Origin: Amanita rubescens
Lineage: Eukaryota > Basidiomycota > Agaricomycetes > Agaricales > Amanitaceae
Length of the DNA: 64,000 nt
Direction: 5' to 3'
Assembly: GCA_015039365.1 (NCBI GenBank)
Contig: WION01000013.1
Coordinates: forward strand, 186,001 to 250,000
A program made the translations under genes and the position numbers. Numbering within the stretch: the stretch's first letter is position 1; the number at the start of each line of letters is the position of its first letter. This document shows positions 10,647 to 21,070 of the stretch, piece after piece. The notes under the pieces are model-generated. The model did no database searches. It had not been told where the DNA came from and was given only the letters and a program-made list of their open reading frames with translations.

Positions 10647-13348
10647 CTAGTCATAGTACGGAGTCCCCTTGAATCTGGAGACTATCTGTGCTCTCGGGAA
10701 ATCAAAAAGACTTAGAAGCCGTTCCTCCCCATCCTCCCCTCCATATCCACATACATCATGGAATACCTTGATTGCATTCAGGTGGGCATCGGTGAGACGG
10801 TACATACCCCAGAATGGTTGAACGATGTAAGTCAAACCTAGACAGTCGACTTCTGCCTTTTCCATCCTTGACTCCCCATTCTGATCGGTAGACCAGTAGA
10901 TTTCCAGGTCTCCGCACTGTGAGAAGGTGATGTTGCGGATAAAGCAGTACACCTTATTCGGTCGATTAGGGTCTTCTTCCAACCTACGTCGGATATTAAT
11001 ATGAACATTCAGTGAATGTACCAATTCTGGTTTGAGATGCAATTAGGTCTGAAGAAGCATCAACTTCTCATCGGAAGAAAGTCACATACCAAATGTTGGA
11101 GTGTCACAGTTTCCATCTAATATTCGGCGCAGTTGTGGTAGTAGCGCGCGGAATGCCTTAATGCAATCCTGTCTAGGCAAGTCAAAATCGCTTTTGATAG
11201 TCATACCCCTCGCGACAGTGAATCTAGAAGGTGGCCATACAATTCCATTGACCGCATATCAATTAGAATGAGAATACCTCATACCTTGTCCACTCGCCCA
11301 AATCTACTGATATACCACCCGAGGGGTGGATAGATGACCAGATTCGCCACGGCTGCCTTTTTTCACGTGCTCCAGACGAAAAGAAATTATCTCCAAACGT
11401 GATGTTTCTCGAGCCATGAGCACCCATTATGACGTACACTTCATTTGCGTTTAGTAGTGGTAATGGAAGAGGAGTCGAAAGTTTATAAATTGCTATACGA
11501 TATGCGTACTGCACCATAGTTTCCATGGTATCATAGAAACCAGCTAAAAGGTCTCTTATATCGGTCTTCACGGGTAGGGTGCGCTGCCTTAGCACAAAGG
11601 ATATGTGCCGCTGTAGAGAAAGAGAAGGTAGTTGTGTAATCGACTCCAGTACGGGGACATCCAGTATTGTAATGGCATTGGGTTCAGGTATTGACCACTA
11701 TAACCAAGAACCAAGTTGAACGAGGATAGCATATATCCTAGAGAAAGTCAATACGAACCACGGAAAGATGGTCATCCGTGCCGATGTCGATGTAAACGTC
11801 ATGATAATCTATTAGTACACCATAACGCTTCTGTGGATAAACGCTGTCGGATAGATAACTCTTCAAGTGTCTTCTGAAATACGGTGCGACAATCTATATC
11901 ATAAATCCTTCAAGTTCAATTTTGCCTCTTTCAGCCAACGACGAACCTTGGATCCGTTAACCTGATCGCCCATAAGTATGGGTCAATCCAATTACTTCAC
12001 TTAACTCACAAAAGATATCCAAGACCACACCGAACAAGCCTCGTCCCTTGTGCTGTAGTCAAGGAATCTTAGCAACTCTGAGGGAAAAAAATGAGTGGTG
12101 GATTATATCCAATGAAAACCAGAGCGCACTTCCACGGAAAAGGATTCCGGGCGTCAGCTTTGACTCGCAGACGCCAAATATTTGCCGGATGTGTGCGTGC
12201 CTAATACATTCAAGTGGCTGCGAACGGTTAGCAATGAAAACGTACTTGTAACGAGAGAAAGTTTCGAATTCCTTTCGAAAGGTCTATGTGCCAATGAATT
12301 CGGGACTTGTCACGGGTGCATGGTGATAAATATTTGACAGGTACATACGGCGAGAGCGTAACTTCCAATGTACCTTCGAAACGTAAAAATGTCTGCTTTA
12401 CCATCGATCTTCACTAAGGATTCCTCTGCAAGCTGATCATGGTCAATTTGATCTTCGGTTGGAAGACTCTCGATGGAATGTATGTCCGCGATCTTGTATT
12501 TGTGATACTGGGCGAGAAAAAGATTAACACACATTTCGATGAAGCATTAGGAAAGCCTACGTCGGAAGTGTCAAGATCCTCAAAAACACCATTAGCTTCA
12601 CAGCGACCGCTTGCGATGAAACGACGTGTATCAAGCCCGAGCTGTACCTGGAACCCGTATGAATATGTCGCATTTAGCATGATCAACCACTAACTAGGAA
12701 ATTTAGGCGTAGGTCATCCATGCGTCTTACGTAGTCTGCATTCAGACGGCTCAGCGGATCCTTGTACAGCATCCGCTTTCCGAAGGATTTATGTGATTTC
12801 TTGAGAATCTCATCCAGATTGTCCTTCATCCTCGATAAGCAGCTGGTTAAAGAAGAAAGGTGAAATTAGCGATGATCAGATTCGTGGCAATAGCTCGCAC
12901 GAATTGAATTTATAAAATAACTGCATGAATTCTGAGTCCCCGCTCGTTGCCCCGCCATGAGAACGTATCTGGTTGTTCAGCATTGTCAAGAGTTCAGTGA
13001 TTGCAGTGACTAAGCCTTGAAGGTTTGCTATATTATTACGAACGTCCTGCCGTAAGATACCCGTTGAACATGACGCGTAAAACAGAAGAATGGATTGTAT
13101 ACTTGATAATCTTTTAGTATGACGTTTAAAGTTTGTGTGGTGGCCTTCAGAGGCGGGAAAACTGCACCCAGTGCGGTAGCGACATCAAGCGCCCGTATAA
13201 AGTTGTCGACCCATGTGTCTCCGCGGCCAGCGTGCAGTAAGTTTGGAGAATCATTGCGATCGCGCCCGGTCGTCGAGGGCCCTGCTCTTCTGACGATGAA
13301 AAACCTTGTGAGGTTTGGAAAGTTCATGACAAGTAATGAGGCCGGCAT
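10647..13348 (-). CDS. Gene H, copy A: MLKL/HeLo-like helical N-terminus plus kinase-like stretch
   Basis: Multi-exon minus-strand gene. The N-terminal exons encode RALDVATALGAVFPPLK, then NNIANLQGLVTAITELL, a pattern typical of the four-helix bundle at the start of many mushroom proteins and related to the MLKL/HeLo-type domains. A middle exon pair reads FRKEFETFSRY joined to HAHIRQIFGVCESK, which resembles the C-helix to beta-4 part of a kinase N-lobe. I see no HRD or DFG motif, and the rest (NITFGDNFFSSGAREK, PWRIWSSIHPSGG, VYCFIRNITFSQCG) matches nothing I know. The stop is at 10647-10649. The first Met of the clear frame is at 13348, but a short leader exon may lie upstream near a conserved GGACAGTCA. 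Exon joins in the middle are uncertain. Function is unknown; a cell-death or signalling role is only suggested by the helical domain. Confidence 0.5.
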
Positions 13349-13569
13349 AGGCGGGTATCTTTCTTGTATCTCCTGTCATCTGTCAGGGGCAACAGCATTC
13401 TCATTTATAGACGCTGACGAGGCTATGCTAGAACAGAAAGTCCCACAAACGATCATCAGCGTAACTTGACTGTCCAGGATAAGGAGTACAGCAATACCGA
13501 ATTTCAGTTGGGTGCATGTGAAGACATCTGGAGTCCATAACAATATGCATACAACAGTCCGCATACAAC

Positions 13570-13710
13570 ATCAATCGTGCAGAGCGGCCTCACCACTAGA
13601 CGCGCCATTCCCGCCCAACTCTCCCTTTTTCATGCAACTTGGGATAACTTGGGATTCAGGATTGTTCAACAGCTATCCAAAGATCTGCGGTCCATAAGCA
13701 ACCTCACGCG
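13570..13710 (-). repeat. Repeated leader block, copy 2
   Basis: This segment begins CATCAATCGTGCAGAGC on the plus strand and contains a C-rich stretch, GGATTGTTCAACAGC, and a CATAAGCAACC(T/A)CACGCGCATCA tail. It closely matches 19925-20045 and 20945-21070. It lies between the end of an X remnant and the start of H copy A, so it probably includes the H promoter and the X 3' flank. Confidence 0.65.
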
Positions 13711-13727
13711 CATCACGATAAAACAGA

Positions 13728-13970
13728 CCCGCTGAGTCTTGCCGACAATTTTGTCGCCTAAGCTAGCATGGGTAAGCCCTGCTGTCCGTCGATCGCGACT
13801 CTCTCGCGGAAGTCAGTTCGACGTTCAAGGGTCCGTCGGTGGGTTGACCTTCATCGCGGGTTCGATAAAGTCGAGAGGAAAGCAGTGCTGTGACTCGGAC
13901 TCGGAGCTTAGGTTTCGGATTTGAAAGTCTTCGTTGAATGGCGAAACGATGCGGATATCAGGTACTCGGA
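13728..13970 (-). pseudogene. Truncated remnant of gene X
   Basis: The nucleotide sequence matches the last exon of gene X at 20046-20330 (shared TTGCCGACAATTTTGTCGCC, GGTGGGTTGACCTTCATC and GATATCC segments), but indels and substitutions break the frame. Similarity ends at about 13970, exactly where the inverted repeat at 13981-14100 begins. It therefore looks cut off by insertion of the neighbouring Crinkler segment. Confidence 0.65.
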
Positions 13971-13980
13971 TTCCATATTA

Positions 13981-14100
13981 TGTAAATTCGGCGCAACTGA
14001 ACTAATACTATTTGAGATCCACAAAAATATTGATTTCAGAATGCCAGATTGCCAGTGAAAGAACATATTTCTGACAACTTCTGAAAGACGTAGATTTAGT
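13981..14100 (-). repeat. Left inverted copy of a ~120 bp repeat
   Basis: The reverse complement of this segment reads CTTTCAGAAGTTGTCAGAAA, then ATGTTCTTTCACT, CATTCTGAAATCAATA and TTTTTGTGGATCTCAAATAG. It matches 18175-18290 at roughly nine bases in ten by eye, apart from a ~10 nt length difference. The pair lies in opposite orientation and brackets the Crinkler kinase gene. No coding frame is apparent, so it could be a MITE-like or terminal-repeat sequence. Confidence 0.75.
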
Positions 14101-14706
14101 AAGACGCTTTACCTAAGAGTCCTTCCAACGGGTAGATATGAAGATGACGAGCTCGTGTGTATGACGTGGGCTGCTTAATACTCGGAGGCGGCGCAAAGGC
14201 TTGTTGATCGCCCGATGAAGCGGGATCGGAAAGTGCCCAGGTGCCTTCTGGAACAAGATCGAATTCTGCTGAATGCAAACTTACACCGTGCTGACCGAAC
14301 AGGGCAAATGTATGCCGATTGATCTGGAAAGCGACGACTCGTGAGTCGTTCCCGGTCATGGAGTCGACGGGCCAAAACGTAAAATAAGAATAGAGTCTTT
14401 CCTATCGAGTTAGATCAGCCGAGGCCATGCACTCGAGAGTCGACGCACCGTGACAGTATCTGTGGCGCCGACCTTCTTGGACATTGGCATTCAGCAACAA
14501 ATCAGATGTAGCTATAGAACTGCCAGCGACCCACCGATGGTCAATCTTCATGACCCATGGACCATCAATGTGCCTTCGTTGGCAGATGATATGTTGAATA
14601 CTCCCTCCCTGGAGCTTCCTAGTCATGCTTCCTTCTACTCGATGCAGGAATTGGTATTCTCAGTGCGCGCCCCGGGCCGCGTTACAGGAGATTTGTGGGT
14701 TACAAA
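14101..14706. other. Region between left repeat and Crinkler stop codon
   Basis: Two minus-strand frames (14402-14626 and 14096-14359) are open downstream of the kinase exon and look moderately protein-like, for example MKIDHRWVAGSSIATSDLLL. They could be extra 3' exons or remnants of another gene; I cannot decide and assign no function. Confidence 0.3.
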
Positions 14707-17374
14707 TTAGAATGGGGGGAGATTACATATTTCCCCCAGTCCCTGCTCGGCATTCAAAACATGGCCCTCCATCATCATCTGTCCAAAATCCCTGAGAGCT
14801 GGAACCTGCAGCTGCGCAGTGAATATAAGCCGCCCGACTGCCCATATGTCCACATCTGCACCATGATTATCTTTATATACGTTTGGTGAATGTTCATTCT
14901 GGCTCAAATGTGGTGCTCCTTTCGTTGGCGCAAAAGAAGCATCTTCCCAGTCGATCAGAAACCACTTGGAAGAGTCTTCACGGCTTTGCATGATATTCTG
15001 CCAACGGATATCGCGATGAAACACTGGTGGATCAGCATGGGCTACCTGACCGGAGTGTTAGTTAATGACGTAGAAGGAAATTGAGACTACCTTGAGAGCT
15101 TCGAGGACGCACACTACAGCATTTCGAACATCTAAAGGTGATTTAGGGCCTTCATCAATGCCTCTTGGCTCCAGATCGATGTATGAACCATGTACATCGT
15201 GCTGAATTTCAGCTTTCTTAAGTCGGTCCACGTTAGGAACACCCTTCGAAACTAGTGACGCATAGATCGCCATTAGATGTTCGACGCGCTCTTTACCATC
15301 GTCTTTATCCTGTAATCCATGTCTTGCGCACATTTGATGAAAAATATTCAATCGACTTGCCACCGTCCCTGAGTCTGAAGTCAATATACCAGATAGCAAT
15401 AGAAGAAACATGTCCACCGGGGCTGCAAACGCATGTCTCTATCTTTTCCTTCTCCAATTTCCTGCTGAAGCCTTTTGAGAATCCCACACAACTTGATCAT
15501 CCTTACGGCATTCTTGATTCGTTCACGTCGTGAAGAAAGATCAGCAGATATTAGATCTACGACCCGAAGGCTTTCGGCTCGTGGCTGGACTATAGCCACG
15601 AGGACAACTTGCATCCCAACAGCATAATAACCTGGACCCCCAAAAAGTAGATGATTGAAATCTTACTCAGGCACAAACGACTAACCGAGAATATAAGGTG
15701 CAGGATCATATACCCATCGCGTCTTGTGTCCGAGTTCATCTCGAGGATGCGTTCCCCCGAAGTCAATTCTCTTTTCTTCGCCTCGGAATACGCAAACATT
15801 GGACAGTAGGAGACCAAAGTCAGGTCGCAACTTGCCGGCTTCTGTAACCCTGGTTACTATCCCGAATACAAGCAACACCCAAGGGTCGCTCGAGGATGTC
15901 TCGGATGTTTCTATCCCAAAACGAAACAAGCGAATTTTCAGTACCGCTTGGGTTTACTGGATCCCGCGTAATTGCGTGATCAAATAGGCGTAGAATCCCA
16001 ACAGTAGTTTCATCTTCGCTTTGCTTAAACAGAAGTTCAAGGTCTTCATCGCTGCACGCTTGGGCAGGAGATAATTCATTGGCCAAGTATTCCTTCCACT
16101 GGTTGTGCGATAACGGGATCTTCCAATCTGGATCAAGAGGCCCCTCAAAATATTCCTTTAGCTGCCGGAGATCCAGCGCCACCGGTTTTGTCCATAGATC
16201 GATTAACTTTCGCGATATGTCGGCTATAGCATGTTAGTACTTAGATTTAAGGCCACATCAGAAGAGGACCAACTAGGGTCATCGCGTTTTCTTTTCAAAG
16301 CTGGTGTTGAAACAAGAATCAGCATGGCAAATTGTAAAGGAGGGGTATACCAAAGGATGAGAGCGCGATGAATGGAGCTTTGATTAGAGATGGTCAAATG
16401 ACACGACGACAGCTATAAACTCACTTGAAGCTTTAGAAAACGAGGGGTATATAGAGAGGTTAGATGGTGAGACGGGGAGAGAAATGATAATGGGAATGAT
16501 AGTGCGCGAATGATAGGGACAGGATCAGAATTAGGGTAAAAATAAGGAGGTCACGAGAATACTTACGTATAGGCGGGGCTTCCACAATGATATGGAGGTG
16601 TTTCTGAGGGGCCGGGGGGAAATGTTCTGATAATTTGTCACCAATGTTTAATTTGTCGCAGTTTGGGATCTGCTCCGGGATTTGAACGTCTTTAAGCCTC
16701 GTGCCGACTTCTGCAAGAGGAATGGGAGAGGATAGCTTTCCGAAAATTAGGTCTCATCGCACAGGGAAGATTTCGCTCACCTTCCAGAGCTCAAGGGTGT
16801 CGGCGTCGATGGCACCAAACAGATGTTCCTTCTTGTTCTTGATCATTTCCTTCAGGTGACCAACCGTCATACTTTTTCTGATGTCGACGGGGAAAGGGTT
16901 GCCAAACATGAAAACCCAACAGAAAAGTGTGAGCTCATCACCTGAGCCATTTATTGGGCCATTTTAATCGGTCTGGCTGCTGATTGCTCACCGGCATTAG
17001 ATAGATCAGATAGATTGGAATCCGCTGACCAAGTGGAAGTGATTGTGGTTTTGGCTAATTGAGGAGTGATGAATTATAGGTAGCAGGGACAATCGATTGG
17101 AAGCGGACTCACGATCAGGAGTCTGCAGATCCTGCACGACAAACTTGATTTGTTCAGGTGGATCAAAGACCTCGTAGAAAGACTGAAGGTATTGCTCTTC
17201 GGTGATAATATGTGCCTCCTTGGCTTCGTCGATGAAAACAACGCCGACGTTGTTCAATGAAATTTCAAACAGTTCGGCAATTGTCGAGGCTAGATCTCCC
17301 CAGCTTGGCCGTGCATCAAAACGTGCAAGTGCAGTTGGGGCGTTGGCCTTCTTGAGTTTGACAACGAAAGGCAT
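14707..17374 (-). CDS. Crinkler-type protein with PB1-like N-terminus and FunK1 kinase
   Basis: Multi-exon gene read from ATG 17372-17374. Exon 1 (MPFVVKLKKANAPTALARF, then SWGDLASTIAELFEI) resembles a PB1/ubiquitin-like domain. A second module reads DELTLFCWVF, PFPVDIRKSMTVGHLKEMIK, AIDADTLELWK, then LSSPIPLAEVGTRLKDVQ and KHLHIIVEAPP. This is the header domain of Crinkler (CRN) effectors, well known from oomycetes and also found in fungi. After a linker (ALKRKRDDP) comes a FunK1-type kinase: RPDFGLLLSNVCVFRGEEK, WVYDPAPYILGYYAVG, RRERIKNAVRMIKLCGIL, the catalytic loop HRDIRWQN (about 14990-15020) and IDWEDA in the place of DFG. Catalytic Asp and Asn are present, so an active kinase is plausible. 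It ends at TAG 14707-14709. In CRN proteins the header is linked to delivery or handling and the C-terminus is the effector; the role in this fungus is unknown. Confidence 0.85.
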
Positions 17375-18165
17375 GACGGTTAGGAGATGGGCACGTCACG
17401 CCGTTTTGTAGATGGCCGTTATAAACATGGGTCAACAATAAACATGGGTCATGCAGTCAAAAGTCCAGACGCCCGAAATCGCCCGAGGCAGCCAACATCC
17501 GCAACAGCACAGAAAGATGTACGCTTCGTGTTTATCATACCTGCTAAAGGCCCCTCAGGAGAGGAGTACGAGGGGATTCGGTTCAAAGTATTGACGCCCC
17601 TCAGAATGCAGAACAGATGTGCGCACGCGTGACTTACCCACACATGTCCCAGACTCGAGTCGGCTCTTACCCTTCACAGGCTCTCCACTTATCTCACCAA
17701 CCAGGTCATCCCTTCCCTCTCGTATCTTCATATACTTGTCACACTATCTGGAGGGATCTTATCTCTGTACTGAAAGGATTGACGGTGCAGTTCTCTCACA
17801 TCCAAGTCACGGTGGCTTAGTAGAAATACGTCCTTCTGTCGACGTCCTCCAAGCAGACCTACCTCCCCTTCAGACGATAGCCGCAACCTCACCTCTTGTT
17901 CCATGGTAGTTACCTAAATATTACGGTAACTCTCAGGTTCCTGTTCTGATATCATTGAATTCATTAGCGTTCAACTATTCCGGCAATGCTCTCACCCGTC
18001 GTTCATTCCAGTAACCCCATCCCACCATCGCTATTCGCACCGTCACTATCACTCGCACAATAATCCAACGCACACATTCGTACTATAGTAGTTACCGTTG
18101 TGACTTAGTAGAAATCCACCTTTTGCGAGGAAAAACATAGCAGATTTAGCCAAGAGATTGGCAGC
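17375..18165. other. 5' flank of the Crinkler gene
   Basis: No recognisable gene. Two similar short stretches with CTTAGTAGAAAT occur at about 17815 and 18100. The region probably contains the Crinkler promoter and ends at the right-hand repeats. Confidence 0.4.
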
Positions 18166-18515
18166 GTGAGCAATCTGAATCTGCCTCTTTCAGAAGTTGC
18201 CAGAAATATGTTCTTTCACTGTATTCTGAAATCAATATTTTTGTGGACCTCAAATAGTTCGGTTCAGTTGCTCTGAATTTACATCTGAAATGTTTCCGGA
18301 AATCAATCATTTTTATGATTTTCAGATAGCTCATCAGTTAATCTGAATCTATGTCTTTCAGAAGCTGTTATACAGGAGCCAATAAGTCTCAAAAATATGT
18401 TCTTTTGCCAGCATTCCGAAATCAATATTTTCGTGGACCCCAAATATTTCGGTTCAGTTGCTCCGGATTTGCATCTGAAGCGTTCCCTGAAATCGACCAT
18501 TTTTATGATTTTTCA
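18166..18515 (+). repeat. Right-hand repeats: two tandem copies of the ~120-175 bp element
   Basis: Copy one runs about 18166-18335 and copy two about 18341-18515, in direct orientation. Both contain AATCTGAATCT, CTTTCAGAAG, AATATGTTCTTT, GAAATCAATATTTT, GTGGAC and GGTTCAGTTGCTC, and both end near CATTTTTATGATTTT. The same core occurs inverted at 13981-14100. No open frame is convincing. Together the three copies bracket the Crinkler gene. Confidence 0.75.
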
Positions 18516-18953
18516 TCTTGAGCTTTGCTAAGGCGAACTTACGCTCGAGAACACCGGGATCGTATTCCGGAATATGCTACCTTTGCTTTTCACTTGAAAA
18601 AAAGTTGCATCGAAGAGGGCAACAGTCGTTTGTAGATTAGTATCGTTAGTTATCTGGAAAAACTTCCATCACATTTAAAGAGAACACTGGCTGCTGAGTG
18701 GCTGACGCATACCGGGTGTGAAAGTGAAGACAGACTTGTGACTGCCTCTGCACGGTTGAAGACACATCGCCGTTATAGCATATCATAGCACCATCAGTGG
18801 TACGGATGTGGGCAATGTGATTGGTTGCGGTCGGAACAGCCAGGTGAAGACTCCAAACACACGCATACATAAATCAAACCAGCTTGTTCAAAAACGAAAT
18901 TTCAAAAGTATAATTTGAAAGCGTCCTGACCCTGCTCGGCGACCGTAGAAGTG
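18516..18953. other. Region between right-hand repeats and H copy B
   Basis: No gene recognised. A minus-strand frame at 18646-18870 is open but unlike any known protein. The 3' part of the H gene expected here by comparison with copy A is missing. Confidence 0.4.
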
Positions 18954-19862
18954 TCAAGATCTTTGGTCTTCACAGTGATGCTTTGTGATGATACGACGAA
19001 TATTAAGGTCGAGTTGCAGCTGCAATCCATATAAATATTGTGTTCTTAGGACGATCAGCTGCGTACCATGAAATTCAAACGCAGATCACCGATATGCTTC
19101 GTGTAATTCGCATTAAGACGACTCAACGCGTCTTTATATAGTGTCCACTTTCCGAAGGATTTATGCGATTTCTTTAGAATCACAAGAAGGTCGTCCTTCA
19201 TGCTCGATAAGCATCTGGTTCAGAAAGAGAATGGTTAAATTAAATTCAGCTGAATCATAGCAGTGGCCCGTACGATTTGAACTCGTCAATCAACTCCGTG
19301 AACTCGGTATCCTTGTTTATATCTTTGCCATACAGCTGTATTTGGCGGCCCAGTATATTCGAAAGCTCGGTGATCGCGGTGACTAAGTCTTGAAGGCTTG
19401 CTATATTGTTGCGAGCTTCCTGGGCGCGAGAAATGAGATAAATAAGGCTCGTGAAAGAGATGGAAGAGTGAATACTTGGAAACCCTTCAGTATGACATTC
19501 AAAGCCTCGGTAGCGGCCTTCAAAGGTGGGAAGGTTGCACTCAGTGCAGACGCAACATCAAGCGCCCGTATAAAGTTGTCGACCCATGTGTCTCTGCGGC
19601 CGGCGTGCAATAAGTTTGGAGAATCACTGCGATCGCGCTCGGTCGTGGAGGTCCCTGCTCTTCTGAGGACAAAAAACCTTGTGAGGCTTGGAAAGTTCAT
19701 GAGAAGTAATGAGAGTATAAGCCGGTACCTTCTTTGTATCTCCTGTCATTCGTCAGGTGTAAGCGTTGGCAGGGGCGACAACATTCTCATTTATAAATAC
19801 TGGCAAGCTATGCCAGAACAGAAAGTGCCATAAATGCTCATTAGCGTAACTTGACTGTCCAT
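18954..19862 (-). pseudogene. Gene H, copy B: truncated
   Basis: Only the N-terminal exons of gene H are present. They read SPNLLHAGRRDTWVDNFI, RALDVASALSATFPPLKAA, then NNIASLQDLVTAITELSNIL, then KSHKSFGKWTLYKDALSRLN and LQLDLNIRRIITKHHC, ending at a TGA (18954-18956). Intron positions match copy A (10647-13348), so the two derive from one duplicated gene with introns. Sequence after the helical domain is lost: the kinase-like and C-terminal exons are absent. A putative leader ATG followed by GACAGTCA lies at 19862, matching the start of gene X at 20875. The fragment could still give a stand-alone helical-domain protein of about 200 residues, but I score it as a truncated copy. Confidence 0.6.
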
Positions 19863-19924
19863 GATACGAATTTCAGGAGGGTGCATTTGAAGACATCTGT
19901 AATCCATACTAACAAGTACAACAG

Positions 19925-20045
19925 CATCAATTGTACGCAGCACGCGCCTCACTCAATTCTCTCTTTTCGTGAAACTCGGGATTCGGAATTGTTCGACAGC
20001 TTTCCAATGACCTGCAGCACATAAGCAACCACACGCGCATCATGA
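19925..20045 (-). repeat. Repeated leader block, copy 3
   Basis: This matches the block at 13570-13710 along its length, including CATCAATTGTACGCAGC, GAAACTCGGGATTCGG, a pyrimidine-rich stretch and CATAAGCAACCACACGCG. It sits between the stop codon of gene X (20046) and the start of H copy B. Confidence 0.65.
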
Positions 20046-20875
20046 TCAAACCTTCTCAGTCTTGCCGACAATTTTGTCGCCTACTAAGCTAGTATGACCC
20101 ATTGGTAAGTCTAGCTGTCCGTTGATCGCGGCCCCTCCCGCGGGAGTCAATTTGAAACTCAAGGGTCCTTCGGTGGGTTGACCTTCATCAAGGGTTCGAT
20201 AAATTAGGATATCGTCAAGAGGAAAGCACAAACCGGAGTGGTATGACAAGCTTTGAATTTCGGATTTGAAAGGGTCTTCGTTAAATTGCGTATTATGGGA
20301 ATCGAGGTGGATATCAAGTACAAATGGGCGGGTTAAAGTAATGCATTACTGCCAGAAGTCGAATGACATCCGCAGACGGCAACGACAAAAGAGGGATAAA
20401 AGAGATCCCCCGAGGGCATGTCGACGTTTCCGCATTAGGAAGTAGCGTGATCCGGCTCTGAAGAGTCAGACTACTCACAGACCATCTCCAAAATTCATTC
20501 GACTGGCAACAACGAAGAATTTATATCCTGTCCTATCTGTCACCGCACACTCGAATGGGTGTTGAATGAGGACAAGATTTGCAGACTCGCCGGATGAGTG
20601 GCGAACCTCAAGTCAAAACGAAATCGGGGGGCGAAGTAAAGACGATTTGGATGTAAATTACGATACACGAATAGCGAGCAAACAGTGCATCGTGAATAGT
20701 GTTTTCTCGTCACAAAGCAATCGATGCTTGCTGACCCGATGACGACGGATACATTCTAAGCTTCCTCTGCGCTAATCACGGCTCCTGTGAGTGGCGACCC
20801 GATCTGGGTGACGTGGGCGCGCCTGCGTCTCTGACTCTGATTCTGAGTCTGAAGATCTGAAGGCTGACTGTCCAT
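20046..20875 (-). CDS. Gene X: unknown protein, probably three exons, with an internal stop
   Basis: I do not recognise this protein. Exon 1 begins at ATG 20873-20875 (MDSQPSDLQTQNQSQRRRR). Exon 2 starts near 20606 and encodes GESANLVLIQHPFEC, then GYKFFVVASRMNFGDGL. A short intron with GTGAGT follows, and exon 3 carries RYFLMRKRRHALGGSLLS, then CITLTRPFVLDIHLDSHN, LSYHSGLCFPLDDILIYRT, GPLSFKLTPAGGAAINGQ and VGDKIVGKTEKV, ending at the stop 20046-20048. In this reading there is one in-frame TAA at 20346-20348, so the gene is either dead or affected by a sequence error. It lies upstream of H copy B on the same strand, and a remnant of it (13728-13970) lies upstream of H copy A, so H and X duplicated together. 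Confidence 0.45.
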
Positions 20876-20944
20876 GGAGTACAGCGATACAGCATTCCAG
20901 TCGGGCGCATCTTGAAGATCGACATCCAACGATCCACTACAATG

Positions 20945-21070
20945 TACAAAAACATCAATCGTGCAGAGCAAGCGCCTCACCCCTGGCGGCAGCTTTCCCA
21001 CCTGACTCTTTCAATTTTCCCTTTTCATACAACTCGGGATTGTTCCAATGGCTTGTAGTTCATAAGATGC
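20945..21070 (-). repeat. Repeated leader block, copy 4
   Basis: This segment begins CATCAATCGTGCAGAGC and contains CAACTCGGGATTGTTCC and GTTCATAAGATGCATTATG. It is the fourth copy of the block at 13570-13710 and 19925-20045. Here it lies upstream of gene X, whose ATGGACAGTCA start occupies the same relative place as the leader ATG of H copy B. Gene X and gene H therefore seem to share one promoter and leader type. Confidence 0.6.

Noticed and set aside
13119..13469. Plus-strand frames in the H genes (13119-13469 and 19390-19833) that resemble each other
   Set aside because: They are antisense shadows: the minus strand carries the intron-supported H exons, and similarity follows from the duplication.
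18166..18515. CRISPR-like or satellite repeat
   Set aside because: Only two direct copies and one inverted distant copy, long units, no regular spacers; a dispersed repeat in a eukaryotic genome.
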